Assembly: GCA_003645495.1 (NCBI GenBank)
Contig: QNFK01000008.1
Coordinates: 1 to 17,137 of the forward strand
DNA from: Gammaproteobacteria bacterium
GTDB lineage: Bacteria > Pseudomonadota > Gammaproteobacteria > Steroidobacterales > Woeseiaceae
DNA: 17,137 nt
Direction of reading: 5' to 3'
A model generated the notes under the pieces. The model did not search any database, was not told the DNA's origin, and worked only from the letters and a program-made list of their open reading frames with translations. Both the position numbers and the translations under genes were made by a program. Below, piece by piece: positions 13,901 through 17,137 of this stretch (its first letter is position 1; every line of letters starts with the position of its first letter).

Positions 13901-15118
13901 CTATGAGGCCAGACGCATCTTGTCCATTTCCTGCAGGACTTCACTAATCAGCCCGAGGGCCCAGTCAATCTGCTCACGGGTAATTACCAGCGGCGGTGCA
14001 AGCCTGACCACTGTCTCGTGAGTTTCTTTGCTCAGGAGTCCACGATCCATCAGCACTTCACAGATAATTCGTGCGCTGCCCAGCGCCGGGTCAATTGCAA
14101 TACCAATGAACAGTCCGCAACCGCTGATGCTCTGGATCAGTGGGCTGTCTATTTCATGCAACTTGCCTAACAGATAATCGCCCAATTCCTTGCTTCGCTC
14201 GGGCAATTTATCTTCGACGAGAATGTTCAGCGCCTCGAGTCCGACAGCAGCGGCCAGCGGATTGCCACCGAAAGTGCTGCCATGTGTGCCAGGAATGAAT
14301 ACCTCCATGACCTCACGTTTGGCGAGGAACATTGAGACCGGCAGAATTCCGCCGCCAAGCGCCTTGCCGAGGATCAGGCCATCCGGCACCACATCCTCAT
14401 GGTCGCAGGCCAACAGGCTGCCGGTTCGACCAAGTCCGGTCTGAATCTCATCGGCAATCAGCAGCACGTTATGCTTGCGGCAGATTTCCTGGCATTTTTT
14501 CAGATATCCCCTGGGTGGCATGACGATACCGCCTTCACCCTGGATAGGTTCAACCAGGAACGCGGCGGTATTCGGTGTAATCATTTTCTCGAGCGCTTCA
14601 GCATCACCATATTGCACAATCCTGAAGCCCGCCGGAAACGGACCGAAACCCTTCTGATATTCGGGCTCGTCTGAAAACGCGATGATTGTCGTCGTGCGGC
14701 CGTGGAAGTTGCCGGTACAGGCGATGATTTCAGCCTTGTCCTTTTCTATGCCCTTGACCTCGTAGCCCCATTTACGGGCTGCCTTGACTGCCGTCTCGAC
14801 GGCTTCCGCGCCAGTGTTCATCGGCAATGCCATGTCCTGGCCGGTCAGTTCGCAAACACGTTGCAGAAACGGGCCGAGCTTGTCGGTGTAGAACGCTCGC
14901 GAAACAATACTCAGCGTTTCCGCCTGATCCTTCAGCACCTGTACCAGCCGCGGGTTGGCGTGGCCGTGACTCACGGCGGAATAGGCGCTCATCATGTCCA
15001 GGTATTTCTTGCCGTTTTCGTCCCAGACAAAGACACCCTCGCCGCGGGTCAGCACGACCGGCAGCGGGTGGTAGTTGTGTGCGCAGTAACGATCTTCGAG
15101 TTCGATTACAGATGACAT
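13901..15118 (-). CDS. rocD: ornithine--oxo-acid transaminase
   Basis: RocD moves the delta-amino group of ornithine to 2-oxoglutarate, giving glutamate semialdehyde, which cyclises and feeds proline or glutamate metabolism. The 405-residue protein is a class III PLP aminotransferase. NTGAEAVETA at 101-110 binds the cofactor phosphate, FHGRTTT is the ring-stacking region, the cofactor-ring aspartate is Asp223 in DEIQTGLGRTG, and the Schiff-base lysine is Lys252 in LILGKALGGG. The N-terminal WDENGKKYLDMMSAYSAVSHGH is a strong mark of ornithine aminotransferase rather than acetylornithine aminotransferase. ATG 15118 is the start. A divergent promoter region of about 200 bases separates it from the alpha/beta hydrolase gene; candidate AT-rich -10 elements exist there but no convincing -35. 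The two envelope genes follow it closely and may be read from its transcript. Confidence 0.92.
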   Translation of the reverse strand: MSSVIELEDRYCAHNYHPLPVVLTRGEGVFVWDENGKKYLDMMSAYSAVSHGHANPRLVQVLKDQAETLSIVSRAFYTDKLGPFLQRVCELTGQDMALPMNTGAEAVETAVKAARKWGYEVKGIEKDKAEIIACTGNFHGRTTTIIAFSDEPEYQKGFGPFPAGFRIVQYGDAEALEKMITPNTAAFLVEPIQGEGGIVMPPRGYLKKCQEICRKHNVLLIADEIQTGLGRTGSLLACDHEDVVPDGLILGKALGGGILPVSMFLAKREVMEVFIPGTHGSTFGGNPLAAAVGLEALNILVEDKLPERSKELGDYLLGKLHEIDSPLIQSISGCGLFIGIAIDPALGSARIICEVLMDRGLLSKETHETVVRLAPPLVITREQIDWALGLISEVLQEMDKMRLAS

Positions 15119-15274
15119 TGAATTGATATCTCTATTTTATGGGTGCGTTGCATAAGGTCATAATTTTACAGCAATTAAAGTGTAGACAGGCCGGCACCGC
15201 TTGGCAAGTTGCCGACAGCTGTGAAAGCGCCGCAAATGGGCTTGCAGACAAGGTCCGCCGGCAAGGATAGGATT

Positions 15275-15302
15275 GGCTGCCGGCCCGCGGCAGGCCGTTT
15301 TT
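15275..15302 (+). terminator. terminator-like hairpin in the leader of the hydrolase gene
   Basis: GGCTGCCG (15275-15282) pairs with CGGCAGGCC (15288-15296) with one bulged G and a 5-base loop, followed after one base by T5 (15298-15302). This has the form of an intrinsic terminator read on the plus strand, but no plus-strand gene precedes it; rocD is divergent. It ends 15 bases before ATG 15318. It may therefore act as a leader attenuator, or be a chance structure in GC-rich DNA. Confidence 0.4.
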
Positions 15303-15317
15303 ACAGAATTTGAAACT

Positions 15318-15968
15318 ATGCGACAACGACCTGTGCAAGATCGACCCCAGATCGCTGGCCCCGCCGGCGTCCTGGAAGCATTGCTGGAAACACCAGCGGA
15401 GGTTGCAGCGACTGGTTGTGCGGTTGTTTGTCACCCGCACCCGGTGCACGGTGGCACGCTCGAAAACAAGGTTACGCACATGCTGGCGCGCAGTTTTGTT
15501 GCGTCGGGATTATCTGCCTTGCGTTTCAATTTTCGCGGCGTGGGCGAAAGCGAGGGCAGTTTTGATGACGGTAACGGTGAGCTCGCGGATGTCCTCGCGG
15601 CGGTCGCCTGGATGAGAAAGTCCGAACCGCAGTTGCCGCTATGGTTGAGCGGATTTTCCTTCGGTGCTGCGATGGCCGTCAGGGCGGCTGTCGAATGTGA
15701 TCCCGCAGGGCTGGTCAGCGTTGCACCCGCCGTCTCCCGTTTCGCCGGCAACCTCGCCAGCCAGCCGACCTGCCCATGGCTGATTTTGCAGGGCGACCAG
15801 GACGAACTGGTCGACATCGAGGAAACCATCGCCTGGGTCAACAACCTGGATCCAGGCCCCGAACTGGAAATCTTCCCGGACACCGAACACTTCTTCCACG
15901 GCAAACTAATCCCCCTCCGTGACGCAGTCGAAAAATTCGTCCAGAAAAACTCAATAAAACAACCGTAG
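15318..15968 (+). CDS. alpha/beta hydrolase (COG2945-type)
   Basis: A 216-residue soluble alpha/beta-fold hydrolase with the family signature CHPHPVHGGTLENKV (38-52) followed by LRFNFRGVGESEG. The nucleophile Ser114 is in GFSFG, an acidic residue is in LQGDQDELVD (Asp160 or Asp162), and the catalytic His191 is in DTEHFFHGKL. Members are small esterase-like proteins whose physiological substrates are mostly unknown. ATG 15318 is chosen; an in-frame TTG at 15273 would place the start inside a terminator-like hairpin. The ribosome binding site is weak. The stop codon TAG (15966-15968) belongs to the GTAG tetranucleotide of a REP-like element, so the C-terminus may have been set by insertion of that element. 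Confidence 0.85.
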   Translation: MRQRPVQDRPQIAGPAGVLEALLETPAEVAATGCAVVCHPHPVHGGTLENKVTHMLARSFVASGLSALRFNFRGVGESEGSFDDGNGELADVLAAVAWMRKSEPQLPLWLSGFSFGAAMAVRAAVECDPAGLVSVAPAVSRFAGNLASQPTCPWLILQGDQDELVDIEETIAWVNNLDPGPELEIFPDTEHFFHGKLIPLRDAVEKFVQKNSIKQP

Positions 15969-15987
15969 GAGCCCGCCCAGCGGGCGA
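15965..15987. repeat. REP-like element (GTAG type)
   Basis: A GTAGGAG head is followed by GCCCGC (15971-15976), loop CCA and GCGGGC (15980-15985), then GA. This head-plus-short-GC-stem form matches the REP elements of Pseudomonas and relatives, which carry GTAG or GGAG tetranucleotides and are mobilised by REP-associated tyrosine transposases. No such transposase gene is in the window. The element provides the stop codon of the upstream hydrolase gene. Confidence 0.65.
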
Positions 15988-16032
15988 CAGACTTTTGCGG
16001 GGTCATTCGAAGAATGACCCCGCAAAAGTCTG
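15988..16032. repeat. perfect 21-bp palindrome with 3-base loop
   Basis: Left arm 15988-16008 (begins CAGACTTTTGCGGGG) and right arm 16012-16032 are exact reverse complements around GAA. The core GGGGTCATTC/GAATGACCCC is flanked by TTTT on the left and AAAA on the right. This is the opposite of the A-stem-T order of an intrinsic terminator on either strand. Being directly joined to the REP-like element, it is best seen as part of a compound interspersed palindrome. Extrusion as a cruciform or a strong RNA hairpin is expected. Confidence 0.75.
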
Positions 16033-16092
16033 CAAAAGATTCCCCCGGCACACCCGCCATGCAGAATCACCCACCCCACAAAACCCCAACCC

Positions 16093-16119
16093 AAAAAAAA
16101 CCGGAGCAAGCTCCGGTTT
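16093..16119 (-). terminator. intrinsic terminator of the HU-family gene
   Basis: Read on the minus strand, AAACCGGAGC (16119-16110), loop TT and GCTCCGGTTT form a 10-bp stem that runs directly into an eight-base T tract (16100-16093). It lies 23 bases after the HU stop codon. The flanking AAA/TTT also gives a short T run on the plus strand (TTTCTCTC), so some termination of hydrolase transcripts from the other side is possible. Confidence 0.85.
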
Positions 16120-16141
16120 CTCTCATCCAATCCAAAACGGA

Positions 16142-16477
16142 TCAAACCATATCTTTCAATCCCTTCAATGCAGAGACCTTAACAGTCTTCGATGCAGGCT
16201 TGGCCTTGAACATCATCTCTTCGCCGGTAAATGGATTGCGCCCCATTCTTTCTTTCGTGGCAGCTTTTTTCGCAACGCGCATTTTCAGCAGGCCAGGAAT
16301 GGTGAAAATACCAGGTCCACCGCGGCCGCCAAGATTTTTCTTGATCTGACCGGAAAGTGATTCAAAAACCGCAGCGACGTCTTTTTTCGTCAAGCCGGTG
16401 TCGTCAGCAATCTGGGTGTAAATTTCTGATTTGGTTGGTGGCTTCTTGCTAGCGCCGGCCGATTTTTTTGCTGCCAT
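16142..16477 (-). CDS. HU/IHF-family DNA-binding protein
   Basis: A histone-like nucleoid protein of 111 residues, longer than canonical HU (about 90). The N-terminal tail MAAKKSAGASKKPPTK is basic and Lys/Ala-rich. The dimerisation part follows (SEIYTQIADDTGLTKKDV, VFESLSGQIKKNL), then FTIPGLLKMRV and the DNA-binding arm region with ERMGRNPFTGEEMMFKAKPA, ending VKVSALKGLKDMV. GRNPFTGEE is the family arm signature, with the tip Pro present. ATG 16477 is preferred over the longer frame to 16504 because AGGAG (16492-16488) lies 10 bases before it. The extended tail resembles HU variants with Lys-rich extensions that widen DNA contact. A clear terminator follows the gene, and a second terminator-like hairpin sits just upstream of its ribosome binding site. 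Confidence 0.9.
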   Translation of the reverse strand: MAAKKSAGASKKPPTKSEIYTQIADDTGLTKKDVAAVFESLSGQIKKNLGGRGGPGIFTIPGLLKMRVAKKAATKERMGRNPFTGEEMMFKAKPASKTVKVSALKGLKDMV

Positions 16478-16494
16478 GAAAAAGTAACTCCTGT

Positions 16495-16544
16495 AAAAAA
16501 ACAAAACGGGCGACAGGCCCGTATATGTACGGGCCTGTTGCCCG
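16495..16544 (-). terminator. terminator-like hairpin in front of the HU gene
   Basis: On the minus strand a 17-bp stem (16544-16528 with 16523-16507, one G-U pair, loop of four) is followed by TTTTGTTTTTTT (16506-16495), the full form of an intrinsic terminator for the DUF4426 lipoprotein gene upstream. Its T tract ends two bases before the HU ribosome binding site, leaving no room for a promoter between. The HU transcript must therefore start within or before the hairpin, and a possible -10 (TATGCT, minus strand, near 16573-16578) lies before it. Confidence 0.75.
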
Positions 16545-16676
16545 CATATTCAGATTCGAAAAGCTGCGCGACGATAGCATAAGATTTACGGGGCGGTAAC
16601 CCGAAAATCGCTTTTCAGTGCTTTTTCTAAGTGGTTTTAGACAGTGTTTAAGGAGCTTGGGAGCCTGGCAACGCTG

Positions 16677-17137
16677 TCAGTTGGTGAAAAATTGTCTCTT
16701 GAACCTGACGTCAGTTGCTTCCGCCACACCATCAGGTGTGATGCTGATATCAAAAATCAGCGTTTCGCGGTTTGCAACAGGCGTTTCACCAATGTAGTAA
16801 ATGGCTTCCTGCTCTTCAATCTTGCGCATCGTGACATTCTTGAGCTGACCGGTCAGGTTGACAGTTTTAACGACCACGTCAGCGGTGACCGCTGTGTTGC
16901 TGCCTTCCTGTAGCACTGAGACATTCAGCATGGCCCGGTTTTTGCTGCGGACGATATTGTATTGCCTGGCCACTTCAGGAGGTAACTGATCTGTAGAAAG
17001 TGCACTGAAATGCACGATGTGCTCGCCGATATCGACGAAGGAGTTGCCGGCATCTTCCGCCTGAGGAACGGGTGTATCTACAGTGGGTCCGCCGCAGGCA
17101 ACGAGTAGAGAACTACATACCAGAGCGATGGTTATGC
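16677..17137 (-). CDS. DUF4426 lipoprotein (5' end beyond the window)
   Basis: The frame is open to the right edge; a GTG at 17015 is internal. Upstream of it the reading continues through ITIALVCSSLLVAC then GGPTVDTPVPQAEDAGNSF, a lipoprotein signal with lipobox LVAC (Cys codon at 17094-17096) and a short linker. The mature part matches DUF4426 proteins of Vibrio and Pseudomonas: FVDIGEHIVHFSALST, LPPEVARQYNIVRSKNRAMLNVSVL, EAIYYIGETPVANRE and the end VRFKRQFFTN. The function of this family is not established; the small beta-rich domain is found in exported proteins. Residue +2 is Gly, so outer-membrane sorting is expected. The first residues and the start codon lie outside the window. The gene ends 133 bases before the terminator-like hairpin that precedes the HU gene. 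Confidence 0.85.
   Translation of the reverse strand, partial: ITIALVCSSLLVACGGPTVDTPVPQAEDAGNSFVDIGEHIVHFSALSTDQLPPEVARQYNIVRSKNRAMLNVSVLQEGSNTAVTADVVVKTVNLTGQLKNVTMRKIEEQEAIYYIGETPVANRETLIFDISITPDGVAEATDVRFKRQFFTN

Noticed and set aside
15988..16032. Bidirectional intrinsic terminator
   Set aside because: The stem has T before and A after it on both strands, the reverse of what an intrinsic terminator needs.
16014..16349. 111-codon plus-strand frame over the palindrome and HU gene
   Set aside because: Antisense to HU and through the palindrome and terminator; no domain or start signal.

Overview
The window looks like chromosomal DNA of a free-living Gram-negative gammaproteobacterium. It carries Kdo kinase and lipid A acyltransferase genes, an MltD-type transglycosylase, an exported L,D-transpeptidase-like protein, a PpnN-type nucleosidase very close to the E. 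coli enzyme, HtpG, and a DUF4426 lipoprotein of the Vibrio/Pseudomonas kind. Exact placement is not possible by eye; a Woeseia-like or Chromatiales-like lineage is a guess. Non-ATG starts are common (TTG or GTG at kdkA, the 5132 gene, ppnN, htpG and the OmpA-like gene). I see no tRNA, rRNA, CRISPR array, insertion sequence or prophage gene.

Layout. 1-3040 is an envelope block: kdkA (+) meets an lpxL-type acyltransferase (-) tail to tail with a 28-base overlap, and an exported AstE/AspA-type zinc deacylase (-) lies behind. 3187-6160 (+) holds mltD with three LysM-type modules, a small membrane protein one base after its stop, and a YkuD-domain protein. 6212-7624 is ppnN. 7625-9014 is a sparse stretch with three small uncharacterised genes and a 340-base gap with two perfect tandem duplications. 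9015-11937 is a stress and protein-repair run: htpG behind a sigma-32-like promoter, msrB, and an FKBP-type prolyl isomerase lipoprotein that overlaps msrB by ATGA.

11924-15118 (-) runs rocD (ornithine aminotransferase), then a membrane-anchored coiled-coil protein with a C-terminal helix-hairpin-helix DNA-binding domain, then an OmpA-like peptidoglycan-binding protein. The last two overlap by 7 bases, which suggests a pair acting on the two sides of the inner membrane. This pair is the best candidate here for an undescribed system. 15318-15968 (+) is an alpha/beta hydrolase whose stop codon lies inside a REP-like element, followed at once by a perfect 21-bp palindrome. 16142-16477 (-) is an HU-family protein with a clear intrinsic terminator after it and a second terminator-like hairpin directly in front of its ribosome binding site. 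A DUF4426 lipoprotein (-) runs off the right edge.

The recurring theme is envelope construction (LPS core and lipid A, peptidoglycan remodelling, PG anchoring) together with proteostasis. All calls come from reading the sequence; no database search was run.
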